NCBI GenBank assembly: GCA_020086605.1
Contig: JACBWW010000015.1
Span: 15,062,120-15,126,119, forward strand
Length of the DNA: 64,000 bases
From: Lanius collurio
Taxonomy: Eukaryota > Chordata > Aves > Passeriformes > Laniidae
Reading direction: 5' to 3'
Below the pieces are notes generated by a model that was given only the letters and a program-made list of their open reading frames with translations, did not search any database and was not told the DNA's origin. This document shows positions 40,101 to 54,504 of this stretch, piece after piece. Every line of letters begins with the position of its first letter. Position 1 is the first letter of the stretch. The position numbers and the translations under genes are program-made.

Positions 40101-40260
40101 GTAGCTTACATGGCTCTCCAGCTATATCCAAAGAATAGGCATTGCCTTTACAAGCCTATTTGCCCTGGAAATCCAGCATTGCCTTTATTTCCAATTTTTG
40201 CTGCATCTCTGCACCCTTGCATTGCATCAACTTAAACAGTCTTTCTAAGTCAGCTTGGGG

Positions 40261-40276
40261 AAAAAAAAAAAAAAAA
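40261..40276. repeat. A16 homopolymer
   Basis: Sixteen A residues followed by CAAACCAAAG. No retroposon body is recognised upstream. Confidence 0.9.
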
Positions 40277-40672
40277 CAAACCAAAGCAAACTTTCTGCTT
40301 TACAGAAACCATTCATGTTGGATTTCTTCAGGGGAAGACTGGAAGACAGCAAGAGGGGAGAAAAGGGAGCAGTTGGCATGGGCACAAGGGCACTGCACCC
40401 TTGGATTGGCATACTTACACCTTGCAAGAAAAAAGATTACAACCTGCTTGTCCTCTATCTCATAGACAACCACCCTCCCCAGCCTGCCACTCCTCATTTC
40501 CAGCTCCAATTCCACACCTTGTTTTCAAAGCCTTGTCAAGCACTGTGGCATCTATCCTGTAATACCCGGTAGGTAAGGATGGTACAGGAAGATGCTGCCT
40601 GTCCTCTTAGCAGCTCTGAAATGTAGAGATTGCAGGAGAATATAAAAAAACAGTCTTGTCATGCCAAAAAAA

Positions 40673-40688
40673 CAAACAAACAAACAAA
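40673..40688. repeat. (CAAA)4 tetranucleotide repeat
   Basis: Four perfect CAAA units following an A-rich run. Confidence 0.9.
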
Positions 40689-41993
40689 CCAAAACCTGAG
40701 AGGGAAAAAGAATTTACTAGCCTTTTGGAGAAGAAAGCCTGAAAATGAGAACTCCAATGGCAAAACCAGCAGAAGGCAAATGTAAAAAGTCCACTGTTAA
40801 TTGTTTTATTTGAAGAGGTAAACTTTGGAGCGAAGACCAAATGGGAGTTTCCTGACTGAAGCATGGACTGGTAATATTTTCCTCCTCGCCATCTCTTGGC
40901 CTCCCCAATATCTAGCATCCATTCCATATGGATGCACTTCTGCTTGTTGATTTCTTTTCAGATGCACTAGAGAGCAGCCAGAAACCTCTGTGGCTCTGAG
41001 ACTTAGCCCAAATACCATTCACAATTTATTTTTTTCAAATTTGTGCAAGTGGTAAAAACACAAGGTTCATTATTCCATGCAGAAATTCTCTCATCATCCA
41101 GCCAAATTTAAAAATAAATAGTTGCAATTAAATGTGTCGCTACACTATTTATGTAGATGCATTCAATTTGCAGAAAGCTGCTATAAAAATACTCCCCTTC
41201 AATCCATAGGAAATTTATTGCACTTTTATTGTAGATTTCCTTCTCCCTGCTCAAATGTATGTTGCTCTTTGCCTTTTTTTCACCCGTGTTGCTTAACACA
41301 TCATTTTCCAGCCACTGTTTCTCCTACATTTGTCTTGAAAGAATGAGGGATGTAATCCAAATCCAAATGTTTCTTGATTATTTGTGAACAAGGCTGCTAA
41401 ATGATTACTAGGCAGATAATTCCAGTATTTCCCTTGCAATCAAGCACCACTCCTTGTCTCTGCATTTGGCTCTTACAGCTGTTGGGTAAATGCTATGCAC
41501 CAAGGCTGCCCAAGGCTTCAGAATGCATATTAATTCTGTCAGGAACTCCAGACACTCTAAAGAATTGCTAATTTAACAACAGACTGTGAAATTACTTTTT
41601 TCTTTCTATATTAATTTCTATGCTGTTTGAAAGTGACTTCACTGCCCTGACTGTCTTTTGGCATGAAGAACGGGGGGTATTTCATCCTGTGAGGAAATAA
41701 CTGAAAGCTTTCTCCCCAGCATTCCCTATATTCATACCCAAATATGTGAAACAACTGCTAATAAAAACCGGTTAACTTGTTGCAGGTGTTCCTCTGTCAA
41801 TTTAGCCAGGTGATATCAGGAAAATCTGACAGAGAAGCACAGAGATATATTTCATTTGTGCCTTGACATTTTGATTCTGTTTGTTAGAGTGTATGTGCAG
41901 GGATCTGGCTTTTTCTCCAAGACCTCTATAGCTGTCAGTCCATGCAAACAGGATTTGACAAGATGTCCATTTAGCAGGATGGGAGGGCAAAGG

Positions 41994-42016
41994 AAAAAAA
42001 AAAAAGAGAGAGAGAG
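41994..42016. repeat. A12 followed by (GA)n
   Basis: Twelve A residues run directly into about five to six GA units and a GATGGAGAGA extension. This purine-only strand could form a triplex-prone tract. Confidence 0.85.
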
Positions 42017-45000
42017 ATGGAGAGACCAGGTATCTGGGTAAAGCTGCACTGCAGTGCAAAAATGGATGCTTTACACATACCAAGCAACTTGAAAAAAAAG
42101 AGCAGCTTGATATGCAGGATCTGAGACAGTTTGCATCCTTTAATCAATAGCTCCTTCAAGAAAAGTGGCCAAGAATAACAAAAATAGATGGTAGAGGAGA
42201 AAGAAGACAAAAGGCCAGAGTTGGGGAAGGCATAGGATCACTGCACAATCACCCACAGAAAGATTTTTGGCTAGTCTTAATTGTTTTTTAAAAAGAGAGA
42301 GAAAAAAGGATGCTTTCATTTGCCTGAGAGAAATTAGATTTAAGAATAAATCTAAATAGGAAGTTTTGCTTTCCAAGGCTGCCTTTTTCCAGCCTGAGGA
42401 AAGATGCAGAAGGTAATGAAGCTGTCTCTTCCAGGCATAATGTAGGAATTTAGAAGCCTTCAGCTTGTTTCTCCCTGCAAAGAACTTTGGACCAGAAGCA
42501 AGCAAATAATTTACAATGAAATAGAGTACAAAATAGCTACAAAGATGAAACAACAGAAAATGAATGTAGCATTTAAACAAGACAGTAACTAGAGTTTTGA
42601 GATTTATGGTAACTGACTGGTGTATAAAGATAAGAAAGGGATTCTGATAGTCTGGGTGATTCCTGCATCTCTGCAAACATGTTTTAAAAGCAAAACTCAA
42701 TACACGCCTCTAGTTAAAATTCAGAACAAAAGCATTAAATAGTAGTGTTTAAACCATACCTCACCTTTTGACATGTGCCAATGTCACCACAGGGCCTCTA
42801 CACAGCATCAGCCATACCCGTGCTGCCTACAGGCTGCACAACCAGGAAAGGGATTAGCTTTAACTCCTCCAGAATGCATCATAGCTGCTCCCGACACTTC
42901 TACCCCAGGCTGCTGAGAGGCATCTTCCTCTGTCCTCTCCTCTCAAAGGCCATGCCACTGAACAGTTTTCATGGTCCAACATATATGAGCGATCAGAGGA
43001 TGAGTCCAGCCCCCAGCTCACATGGGACCAGCTGGGTGCTGCCCAATGGACAGGAGAGCTGGCCATCCCATGGCTACAGGAGGGCACATCCCATACCACC
43101 ACACACACATCAACCTACAGCTCAGCCTGGGAGCAGTACCAAACCACAACACCCACAGCTGGGCCAGACACCTCCAAAGCCACCAAACCTGGGCCCAGAC
43201 ATCGGGTGGGTCTGCAAATGACCTGCTATGCCCAAAAGAGGAAAGGCTTGAAAAACGTTTGTGTCAAAGGGAACCCATGACAGACATCCCCGAGCAGTTT
43301 TGCCCCTTCACAGCACTCCTGTACATCACCTCTGGCATAACGTGGTGAAAGGAGACCTCAGCCAAGCAGAGCCAGTCATGCTCTCCTTACCTTGCTGCTC
43401 CACCGAGGTAGAAAACATGTATTACTGCAGCCATAAAGTACTTACAATTATGGCTGCAAACCCAGTAATCTCCACTGATGTAGGTAAATTGCTGACCTCT
43501 CTATCACTGTTACTTAGGATGCAAAAAAACCTTGGGTTTTCCCTGCAGCTTAATAAAACCTGTGGGGAATTGGCACAAGGCTTTCATTCCTTATAGCCAG
43601 TCTTTAATGTAGAAGTCAAGATTTCCTGGAGGGGAACTGAATGGTTTAGAATAATTAGTGATTTACATATAGAGCTGTCAACAAAGATACATGGTATTAA
43701 GTTACCAGGATGAAGGGTTCCACCTTCTCAGTTGCTACTTCAGATTTGATTTTATTTAAAAAATCTGTATTTTAATTCTGCTCACATTCTGCAATTGCTA
43801 GAAAAGTGGCCTGAAGCGGACAGCAAGAGGAGAGCACTAAATCGAAGGCTTAAATCACTTCTTCCTCAGTTCCCCCTGGCAGATTTAAAGAGCAACCTGG
43901 CACTAATGCTTTCAAATAATATACTGTTGGACCTGACACAGCAGAGAAACTCTGCTTCAAATCACACAATGGTCCAGATGACCATGCAATTACAATTAAC
44001 CTCCTGCCCGCTGTGCCTAATGACAAATGATCATGTGAATGATAGACTCAGGAAAGGACCCAGGTATCAAAAAAATTATTTCTGATTCTTACATATTTAA
44101 AAAGCCATTTTCAGTTAGGAAAAAGCCAAGGGACACTAATTTTAGTTTTGCATCCAAAAGAAATGAATAACCCTTGACAATACACATGCAGGCATAAGCA
44201 CAAGCTGTCAGCCTTCTAGCAGCAAGAGGGATGCATGGAAGTCTCCTTCCGCCAGAACGCTGTAATCGGAAAAGTACTAATATCCTCCACTGCAATAAAT
44301 TTCAGCCCGGACCAGAGAGCATGAATTTTGTCCATGCTGGATAAAAAAAGGTAATATAACCTCAAAATAGCATGCAATACTTTTTGGCACACTTACTGGG
44401 CCCACGGGGTTTGCATTACAAGGTCAATAAGTAGGGAGTTATCCTGCGTTGTTCCATCAGGTTTTGTGCTTCTGCTTTATTGTCCCTCATCTCCTACTAA
44501 CCTCGAGACCTCTCTTTACCAGGGAGCATCCTCCTCTCTCTGCTCATACAGCATCTTCAGAAGAAAGCAGAGCCATTTTCCAGTCTGCTTCCTGTGCAGA
44601 ACAGGGAAGCACAAAGATCACACCATCCTGGGAAGTGCTGAGAGCACCCATGTCCTTTCCTGTACTTGGCTCTAATGGGGTAAGAGTTTATCTGCCCCAG
44701 TTGTGCTCCTTGTTAGAAGATCTGTCAGCAGAGCACTTGGAGTGATCTCTCCCTCACTTTCTTCAGTGAAGTAAGCTCATTAATTTAAATAATTTTTAAA
44801 GTTTCTGAGAAGTCACTCATTCTAATTAGTGTCCAGACCTGATGGGGCAGAAACTTCCCGCTCAGGAGCAGCAGGGCATGTGTGTGTGAATACACATTTT
44901 TACATTTATAAGCATAGGACATGCTTACACAAATTCTATCCCCCATTCTTCCTAAATCTGGCATTTTCTACATCTCCCAAGAATGACAGAAGCAATATGG

Positions 45001-48000
45001 ATATGGCCACTCACCACTTGCACCTGAAAGCATCAAATCACTTGCAGGAACTGCCAAGACCTCTTCTGAAGGAAAGGTGAGCCTTTAGGTCCTCCCCACT
45101 CCAGAGTCAAAGGATGCAGCACCACCAGGCACCCATGGGCCATATCCCCTCCAAGGTAAATGGGCAGCACTATGCTTGGGCAGGCCCCTCCTGCAGAGCG
45201 TGTTATGGCAAGTATTTACGAAGTTGTACGCTGAGCTATTTTACAGCAGCTAATCACAGGCACAACGCAATTAGGAGATAAGCCTTGTAATGCAGAACAT
45301 TATGTATAAGGGTTTCTACCTATATTTATAGCACCTGTTTCAGCATGCCTTCAGACAGAGTTTTCTCATGTAAAAGAAATATACTGTACTCTGGCAATTT
45401 ATTCTGATACTTGATTAGGGAAACATTGCTTCATGAATTCTAAGCCATGACATTTCCACTAATCTTTCCATTTCAACAGCACAGAAAGGAATGGCTTTCA
45501 TATCTCCATGCTTATCATTTTCAAGCTGAGTATATTATCTGCTCGTCTCTGGATTTACTTGATAGCTCTTAAAAAAACTAAAACAGACCACCACAGTCTG
45601 TGAAACTTATGTGTGGCTTACTCAGAGAGCTGTATGTCATTCCAAAGATGAACAAATGTAGAAACTAGCTCTCATCTTTCTTCCAAAGTATGTCAAATAA
45701 ATAAAAACCCAGATTGCTATCTGTTATTTCCCTTGAATGAGACTGCTGCTTAAAAGGTTACAAATGATGATGTTTTTGCTTTTGCAGAAGGCCATGCACT
45801 AAACTTCTCGTATTGCCTTGCAGGGATCAAATACAGTCTGTTTGTTGTCAGATTTCTTAAATTGCTCTCCTGCCATGCCCCCCAATGCAACACCTACTAC
45901 TGCCCTACACACCAGAATGCCCCTGAGAGACCTTACCTTGCCCCCCTTGCAGCACCTGTCCTTCTGATCCCCAGCCCCACAGGCATTTTAACACCTAAAC
46001 AGTCAGGAGATCCTCAGCTGTAGTTTCCAAGTTACAGATTCAGTTTTGTGTTGCCTGTCAGGTCCCTCAGCAGCGTGAGCTGTTCTTGTGTGCCGTTATA
46101 CCTTGTCCCCTCACAGTCTCACCTGGGGCTGCTCTCTATCCACTGAGCATCACATGGACCTATAACCCAGAACACAACCCATCGATTCGTCGGGGGATAA
46201 AACCCGACCTGAAGATGTGTCCTGGGAGTGCACTGTTGCTCACAGTGCCTGCTTTAGCTCTTTTGAAGGGGCCAAGCTACAGCCAGCACAAAACAAGATT
46301 CACAGCGTGCTGTTGCAGCCTATGAATCCATTCCCAAGACATCATCCCACCAAGTAATGTAGAAAGAGCCTCTGCAATCATTAACTAAAGCAATCGTGCC
46401 TTTTGTTCTGCCATAATACACACCTATAGCAGCCTTTACTCTCTAATGTATTCAGACTCAACCTGTCTTTGGAATTTGCTTTCCCAATAGCTGCCATGCT
46501 CCAACACTTGTCAGTTGTCACAGATAACCAAATATTACTCTGATGTTCACAGCACAACTTAGAAATTCCCTATACAAACTACAGGGAATTCTGCCAGTTC
46601 TGAGATAAATTAACTGCTTATCAAAGGCAAAACTGACAAGGGTTGTTTTATTTTTTGTTTTTTTATGAATCCATGGTTTATTACTTCCCAGCCCCATAAC
46701 GCTACTTAGCTTTTTCATGATCCATGCATGAAAACCTTTAGATATATCACCTCAGCTTAATAACAACACAATTACAACCACTTAATGTGTTTAAGGGAAG
46801 AGTCCCAGCTTAATTTCTGGTAGTAGCATGCTCTGCTAGCAAAGCAAAACCCATCAGCCCGTACTCAAACCTTCCTTTAACTGCTTAGCCAGAAACTTCC
46901 CTGCTCACCAGCACCAGGATGAGAGCCTAGTCCTCGATTCCAGCTCCTCAGGGCAAATTCCACACAGCTCCTTTCAGGGTTTGGCTGCAGCTCTTCCCTT
47001 TCTCACACCCAAATCAATACCACCACAGCTCCTTAGCCTGAGGTTATGCTAAACTCTGGCTGAGCACACTTTTTATTCCTCATGAAATCAGCCTTCTGGG
47101 TCACATTTTGGAGGTTATCTTCTAAAAAACCCCAAACTAAGCCTGGCAGCAATTGAGTCCCAAGCCACAGAGTTTTCTCAGGACTTAAATGCCAAAGCAT
47201 TTTCGTTTCCCATGCCCCAGGAAAAGGAACTTACTTCAGAGACCTTGTGGGCACAAGGATGCCAAGTCCTCTTGCCCTGAAGGACATAAGAAAGCTACCA
47301 GAAGGTTACCAAAATCAGCCCTGCATATACAGCATCCCAGGCTTGTGCTCAGCAGCCTGCCTACAGAGAAGCTGGCACCCCACCACTAAATAACTGATCC
47401 CTCTCTGCCACATATTATCCATTATCCTTCCAACCCATTTCCAAACCTCTCTTTCTGGGGTGTGTGTGGGGAAAAGTATAATGTTTCCAACATGGAAGAA
47501 AAGGGTGGGCATATTTCAGTGCCAGAGCAGAATTGATACTGCCCACACAACCTGGGGTTTGGAAATAATGTATTTATAGAAGTACATTAGGACCAATTTA
47601 GAAAAGGCTGATTAGATAAAGTAATGCTCATTCAGGCAAGCCTAAACAATTTTCTTATTTCATTGAATCAGCAATAATGTACTCCTACAAATGCAATAAA
47701 TATATATCTAATCATCTCCTTCTTCAGTGACTTCTCCCCTTGCTCCTTTTGGTTGGCAGCATTTGGTTTGGGTTGTTTTCAGAAAGGGAAAAAAACCTCA
47801 GTAACTCATTTATAAAACCTTCCCTTCCTGGTAATTTTATTTTATCTCTGTAGCATAAGGCAATCTAGCAGAAGCAAACATTGTTTACTTGTTAATACCA
47901 AGCCAGAACTCTTAAAGAGAGTCGATGAGACCACAGAGGAAAACTATTGTTTTCTTTGTTATTCTGCTGGAAGACCTGCGGTAACATGTCAGACATTGGT

Positions 48001-48089
48001 AGAGTCTTTTGGGGAAAATACAAATAGTTCCTCTGTTTTCATCCATATGCATGGAAAACCATGCTGGTCTACAAGCACTGGAAGATTTC

Positions 48090-48110
48090 ATGTTGCTGCT
48101 CCAGCAACAT
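48090..48110. repeat. 9-bp inverted repeat with 3-nt loop
   Basis: ATGTTGCTG at 48090-48098 pairs with CAGCAACAT at 48102-48110 around CTC. The stem does not extend. Confidence 0.7.
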
Positions 48111-51100
48111 CTTTTCACACCATAAGGACACCTGCTTTAAAGAAAAATTCCCTGCAATTTTTATTTCAGAAATCAAGGTACTTTTTAATTCCTGACTATT
48201 TGATTGTGCTATCAACTGATAATCACAAGGTACATCTCAAGAGATAGACAGTGCTAACTGCAGACCAGGCTTCCGTACCTGAGTCCTGGCATCCCACAGC
48301 CCCTGGGCGAGCCCCCAAACCAGGATCCAACCCACTGGTACTCAGATGGACTGAGGGGCTGCAGGCAAGTGAGGGTCCTAGCCACGTACATATATACAAA
48401 ATCCTCTTGTTTTTCTTGTGCGGTGACAACATCTGTTATTAGGACACCGGCTGTTTACCTGTGGGTTTCATGGCAGTGTGATTACTTTTCATCTAAGAGT
48501 GCCCTCAGCTCAACACTATATTTGGATCTCAAACTCCCTCTAGCCCCTCCCTTCTCTTTTCACCCTCTCCATTATTTGCCTCTAGCTTTATGAGGAACTA
48601 ATATTTCTTAAAAGCAACCTGGGGGAAAGAATTGTCTATGTTACCTCTTTTCCATGCAAGCATTTGCTGTTAAGGTGTGAAGGCACATACATGTTCCTGC
48701 AAGGATTTCATGAAAGATAGACATGGGGAAATTTCTGCTGCTGGGCAGAATTTTTGCAGCTGTGTTTGTGCCCAAACTAAATTCCCAAGCATACACTCTG
48801 TAAAAACCCTCTATCAACCACCATCACAGAGAATTGATTCATAAGTATACCCCTTATGAAGAGAGACATTTTTTATCCCATGCTACAAATTCAAATTTAA
48901 TCAAGGATACTGCTTAAGCAGGCTTTTCTTTTTTCCATAACCAAGTCCAGCAATTTCTCTGAATTGCTTTTGATTCAGAGAGGGGATGTTATTGGGCTGC
49001 TACCAGAGCTCACTCCCTCCTAGCCAGAAAATGGCAACATTCGGCCTCTAAAAACAAAAAAATGGTTCTAATCTAGCAAATACTTAGTATCCTTTGCAAT
49101 CAGTAATTTACTCCAGCAAGATGTTAGGTAAAAACTTTCTAAGCCAGAACTGGGTTTTCAAAAGTCCTGTGTGTACATTCATAAAAGCCCAATCTTTAAC
49201 AATTTGGCGAGTAATGTCCAAATCACTCCCAGTATCACTAACTGTTTTGAAAAGTCCTACCCTCGGGCAAGAAATGTGTGTGGGGTTCTGTCTTGTGCTG
49301 TAAGTGTAAGTGCCTAGTCACTGCCGGGGAATTAATAAATGCTCTCAGAAAACCAGGAATGATGAAAGCCTCACCATTAGCTTCAATGAGATAGAGGTTT
49401 TACTCCACATCTTTCACTTATGTGCCTGGATATAGGTTTAGAAACCTAACTTAAATTTGCTTCTCTTGTAAATCTAAAAATTCAGAACAACCACCAAGGG
49501 CTTAATGAGGAAAACAAAATGAGTCAGACTTGTGTAGCTATGCAGCAATGCAGACAGCTGAGCGGCTACTTCTAAGGAGTCAGCATGAAAGCCTGGAGGA
49601 TGATTTGCTGGTTTCAGGCTTGTACTATAATTTTGTTTGACTCAGGATTAATTCTGCTCAAAACTGAATTGAAAACAAATGAATATTTGTATTCTTTGCG
49701 CTACAGCCAACACCCACAGCAAGGAGTACATTTGCTCAGCTCATTCTGATGGTATGGATGTAGCTCAAAGACCCCACTTGTTCTGTCTCAGCAACTGGGG
49801 ACATGGGAAACAACCTGTTCTTTAACTTGCCCAACAAAATCCTACTGATAAGACAGATTCAGTCAGGAAAAGTTTGGCTGATCCTCCAACTCCCAAGAAT
49901 AATTCCCTTTGAAAAGGTCTGGATGTACTTTCTTTACATAGCTGCATCATTTTTCTGAACTGTCTCTGGTAAGCTTTTCTCCACTGTCTGCACTTTACAT
50001 CCTTAGGGGATACCCTAGCACCCTTTCCTCGATGTTTTCCCCAGGAGCAACACTGCTCAGCATGACCAGGACACAAGTCAGCTATGGTACTCATAGGCAA
50101 AGAGCCACTGCAGAGAGTAGAATATCTGGTGAGCGAGAATGAAAGTCATGGTGAGAAGGTGTGAAGCTTGTGCTGAAGAGAGCCAAAAGAACCTTCAACA
50201 GAGAAAACTAAAGGAAAAAAAATTAGGCAGAGAAGAAAAAGAACGTAGGGCCAGGAACTTGCTGGCAGTGCTGTTCTCCAAAACTTTACTGGACTTGTCA
50301 GACAAATTAAGATATTTCTGCTTACTACCTACCTTTTTTCCCCCTGCTTTTTTATAGATTTTATTACAATAATAACCTTGCAATACTTTGCAGCACTCGC
50401 TCTCACATGCATGCACAGATTAGGTCTAATATAAAGCACTTCCCATTACTGAGCGAAGGTGTGAGTGCACCTGCTCCGCATTGCTTCAGGCAGACAATTG
50501 CCCTGTCCTAACCCCTTCTGCAGCCAACATGGCAAGCAATTTATCAACATCATCTAACTTCATTCACTTCCCTGCTGAGTGACAGCCATCAAAAGTCTCA
50601 TTACTGGCCTGCTACTAGGTGGCAAGGCAATCACATCACCTAACAAGGTCTTAAAGAGGACAGAAACTTCCTAAATCCCATTACCTAGAGGCCCTCCCTC
50701 CCCCAAGATGAAGATTTGAGTGTGTTTGTGCCACAGATGTCAAATACATTTCTGACCCTTTTTAATCTTTCAACCTTGCTTCCAGGTGAATGAAGCAGGA
50801 CAGTCCTCCTGTAGATGCATGGATTTGCTTCATGGAGTTTCAAACCATCAACAGTTGAATTTGCTGGATGTTTTCAAGGCAAATCCACTTACCTGAATAA
50901 TAAGCAAGCCTTCTGGGCAGGGAAAAGTCATGCAGAGATGGGAACTCCAGCACAGAGCTAGGAGTGTATTTCTCTACAATACAGGAGGACTATTCTATGC
51001 ATCCGAGCCTATTACTGGAAGCAAAGACAAAACCCTTTAAAAACTACCTATTCCATTAATTTCTGCAAGTGAAATGGCAAGGGACACTCGTGGCAATGGA

Positions 51101-53088
51101 AATCACAAAATCTGAAATAAGATTAATAATGACAATCAGCAGTCAGTAACTTGGTGGTTCACATCATCTGGCAATGCTACCAAGTCTGGTGAAGCAGAGT
51201 TTGGAATGGAGCAGTCCGGTGCATTATGCCTTCTCCACAAAGCAAAAGCATTGCTTTCAAACTTGTGGCCTCATAACACAGATTCGTATAAAGACAGACT
51301 CAGCTAGTCCAGTGGAAGAGAAAAAAAAAAACAAAACCTCTGTTCGCCTTTTTTTCCCCCAACATTCATTTCACCTTCAGGACTCCTTCCTTTGAAAATC
51401 AGAATACCTACACAGATACACAAGAGTACATACCTGTATATATGCACATGTTAAAAAATATGCAACACTGACCACTCCTTTCCCATTCAAGATGTTATTA
51501 CATCTTTCTGTATCTTGTTGTGCTGGAAGAGCAGAAGGTTTTGTTTCTTGCTTTTTGTTCCTGGCTTTGGTATGACAAGAAACTCAGACTGACAATATTT
51601 TAATGATGCAACACATGGGAAAAAAGGACCTGCTTGGCACAGAAAGGCTTTCCACGTGTGGAAAAAACAGGCATAAATGGTCTTCAACATACCTGTAAAA
51701 CTGCTAGACTTTTACTAAATAGTTACTAGAACACATGAATTTATTTTGCTGAGAGTAACAATGGGCACTGGGGAACTTGGACACACTCCAGTAACTCCAT
51801 CATCTGGATTCCTTTACAGCAAAGTAGTCTGATGCACCTATAATTATGGTTGCTAAAAACTTTTCACTGGAAATGATTTTTTTCTAAATGATCTCTAAGA
51901 ATTGCTAGATAATTAACATGTTTAAATAATTTCCACTTCTTGTCCAAAGCCCAAAGTCCAGGTATTTCTACAAAAGGCTATCTTAGTTAACGTTATGGGA
52001 AGAATTTTAAAAGTTTCTAATTCCATTCAGAAACATTCATGGAAAACACTTGGTAGTTGCTGTAATAACTATGCCCTCAGCATTAAACCTTGCTGATGAT
52101 GCAGGTGCTTCATATACCCTCAAAACATTTAGAAATATTATTCCCATACAGCCCCATGGCTGCCTTTTTAGGCTAATTTATAGCATCTGGGACTTTTGGT
52201 CAAAATTCCCCTGGGGAACAGATGAGAAGGGAGAATGGGACAAGGACCGAAACAAAGCCAAATCATAAGAACAGCTTACAATGCATAAATAAACCCTTTT
52301 CTTCACAAAAAACACAACATCTTCCCATTGACTCTGCTACAACTGGACATCAAACTGCAGCAGATACCAGGGCAAATTAAAGATTCTTTATTTATGTGCA
52401 AGCCTGCTAATGAAGTTCACTCCCTTTGTTAGCCAAGGTCATCTAAACTGAGACTGGGAGATTCTTCTTAGTCCAGGGAAGTTTCCTGCCGGTTGGGCCT
52501 GCAGAAATAGCCAAGAGAACAGAATGGACCCCAGTACAGGAATGCACCAGGTCTTGATCTCAGGTCTGAAATCCCTCTCTTCTATCCTCAATACTAAATC
52601 CACACCACACCTGCAGAGCACCACTGCACAATACCTGTTTATCAACAAGGAATCCATATTTAGATCTTCATCTCCTTGCGTAGTTACAGAACATTATTCA
52701 AGAGGTCATATTTTAAATATATACCAGACAGCTTCACAGACACACACATACCTAAACACACATCCATCCACAGCCCAAATATGTTGGAATATTTTTGTGA
52801 GTTGTTTTTTTTGTGGGCCGTTTTGATGGGCGGTTTTTTCAAGGATATTTGAAGTTCAAATTCTGCCCATTTTTTTTAATCTTCTCTTTTTTTAAAAACA
52901 AACTGTATTTCAACTACAGATCACCTCTACAGGAGTCAGTTCTTATTATCAGTGGACTTCTTAATTAATGTTCACTCTGTCTTTTTCTGTTGCTATATTG
53001 AATTTGAGTGCATATGGCTTAATAGACATACCAGATGCTGCTTCCCTAGGTTGTTTAGGAGCTAATGCTTCATCATTTGAAGGTTTCT

Positions 53089-53103
53089 AAAAAAAAAAAA
53101 AAA
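53089..53103. repeat. A15 homopolymer
   Basis: Fifteen A residues followed by GAGG. Simple sequence. Confidence 0.9.
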
Positions 53104-54095
53104 GAGGCTTGTTATTTAGTAGATTAGCCACCAGTTCAGAAGAGGAGACAACCTGGAAGAACTACCTTGCCTGGCTGAAAACCAAAGTCCAGACCTTAGG
53201 AGGGCCTGTGCTGCTTCTTCTTTGGAGAAGGAAGTGAGCAGCCTGGGCACCTTCCTTTTTTCAAAGCCTGCTGAGAGTGAAATAATGTCTTCCAGAAATA
53301 GCATCATTTCCTCCCCTGCTTCTCCAGTCAGGTAAGGGCTGAAACCCAGTGGACTCTTGACTTCTTCCAAGGATGGGGACATTTTCTGCTCCAGTCATTT
53401 ACTTCCCATTTCACCCTCCCTTATTGTTTAGAAGGTGACTAGAGATACAAACCCACCACCTTTAACAGCTGCCTTGCCACCCACAGAGATACAAGCAGTC
53501 AGCCAGCAGTGACATCTCAGTCTCAGGCATGTGACAGATTGAATCATTGGGTACGGTGATACCTATCCCCAACTCTCCTCCCTCCTGACCCAAACAGGTC
53601 AGATAGAAAGGTAAGCAATTTTTGCTTTCTATTACTGATAAATCCAGAAATATCTCCCACGTGTCACTTTAAATGTATGAGGTCACATTTATCCATTTAG
53701 GAAGTAGACAGGCAGGAGTCCAAATATCTCTGGCTACAAGAAACATGGGTGATGCAGTAAAACATCTGAATGAAGGGTTGAAGTTTATAAAATGCTTTAT
53801 AAACCGGGGTTACATGGCTAAATACATATAGTGCAATCTAGGCACCAGAAGAAGCTTGCAGTACCTGCTGGTGAATGTGATTTTAAGTATCCAGTCAGAC
53901 AACCTACTTGTAAAGTCAAATGCATAGAAACAACAACAGCCTCTGTAGCATCTTTAGGCTGAGCCAACTCTAAACAATTTTTATGTTTAAGAAGATAAAT
54001 ATGGAGGATCTGACAAATCTACATCCACAGTTGTCATAAATTACAACTACAATACAACCTGATTGCAAATACTATCAATATCCTTGTGTTGGGTT

Positions 54096-54111
54096 AAAAA
54101 AAAAAAAAAAA
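54096..54111. repeat. A16 homopolymer
   Basis: Sixteen A residues followed by GGACC. Simple sequence. Confidence 0.9.
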
Positions 54112-54467
54112 GGACCAAAAAACCCCAGAAGTCACCCCCTCATCCCATATTGAACCCTAAAAATCACAGCCATGGCCCAATGCCTTGTCACATCATGGTT
54201 GCTAGCAGCAGGATGCTGCTGCTCACAATATCAGAAGCTGCTCCCCAGAGAGAGAGAGCGCTTTTCTCTTGTCTTTCCCAGTCTCTTTAGAAATCCTCAG
54301 CATGCCTGGAGGAGCTGGTAGGGATAGGCTGCAAAGATACACTGTGGTACTGCTTTATTTTTCCTTTTACAAGCAGGTAACATGGCCCCCAAGAGCAGAG
54401 GCCTAAGTTCCGCACATACACAATTTCTCTGTAAAAATCTTCTTTTGGCATGCTGGCAGCAGTCCAC

Positions 54468-54504
54468 AATTATGAATTCATAGTTCACATTATGATTCAT
54501 AATT
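54468..54504. repeat. 10-bp AT-rich inverted repeat
   Basis: AATTATGAAT at 54468-54477 is the reverse complement of ATTCATAATT at 54495-54504, with a 17-nt spacer. The spacer carries a further partial ATTATG match. Confidence 0.65.

Noticed and set aside
42140..42700. A 186-codon minus-strand frame, considered as a membrane protein or as the EPHA6 ligand-binding exon.
   Set aside because: It is a hydrophobic translation of purine-rich plus-strand sequence, with no Eph ligand-binding signature and no splice context.
43795..44085. A plus-strand frame of 96 codons with a protein-like start (LEKWPEADSKRRALNRRLKS).
   Set aside because: No clear donor, no recognised domain, and later residues look random. 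Not listed as a feature.
50139..50357. A Lys/Glu/Arg-rich plus-strand frame resembling a coiled coil.
   Set aside because: The composition follows from a purine-rich stretch, and the mirror frame is equally long.
53116..53382. A minus-strand frame with a plausible acidic sequence (EEVKSPLGFSPYLTGEAGEE).
   Set aside because: No matching splice sites or family were recognised, and the C-terminal part is low quality.
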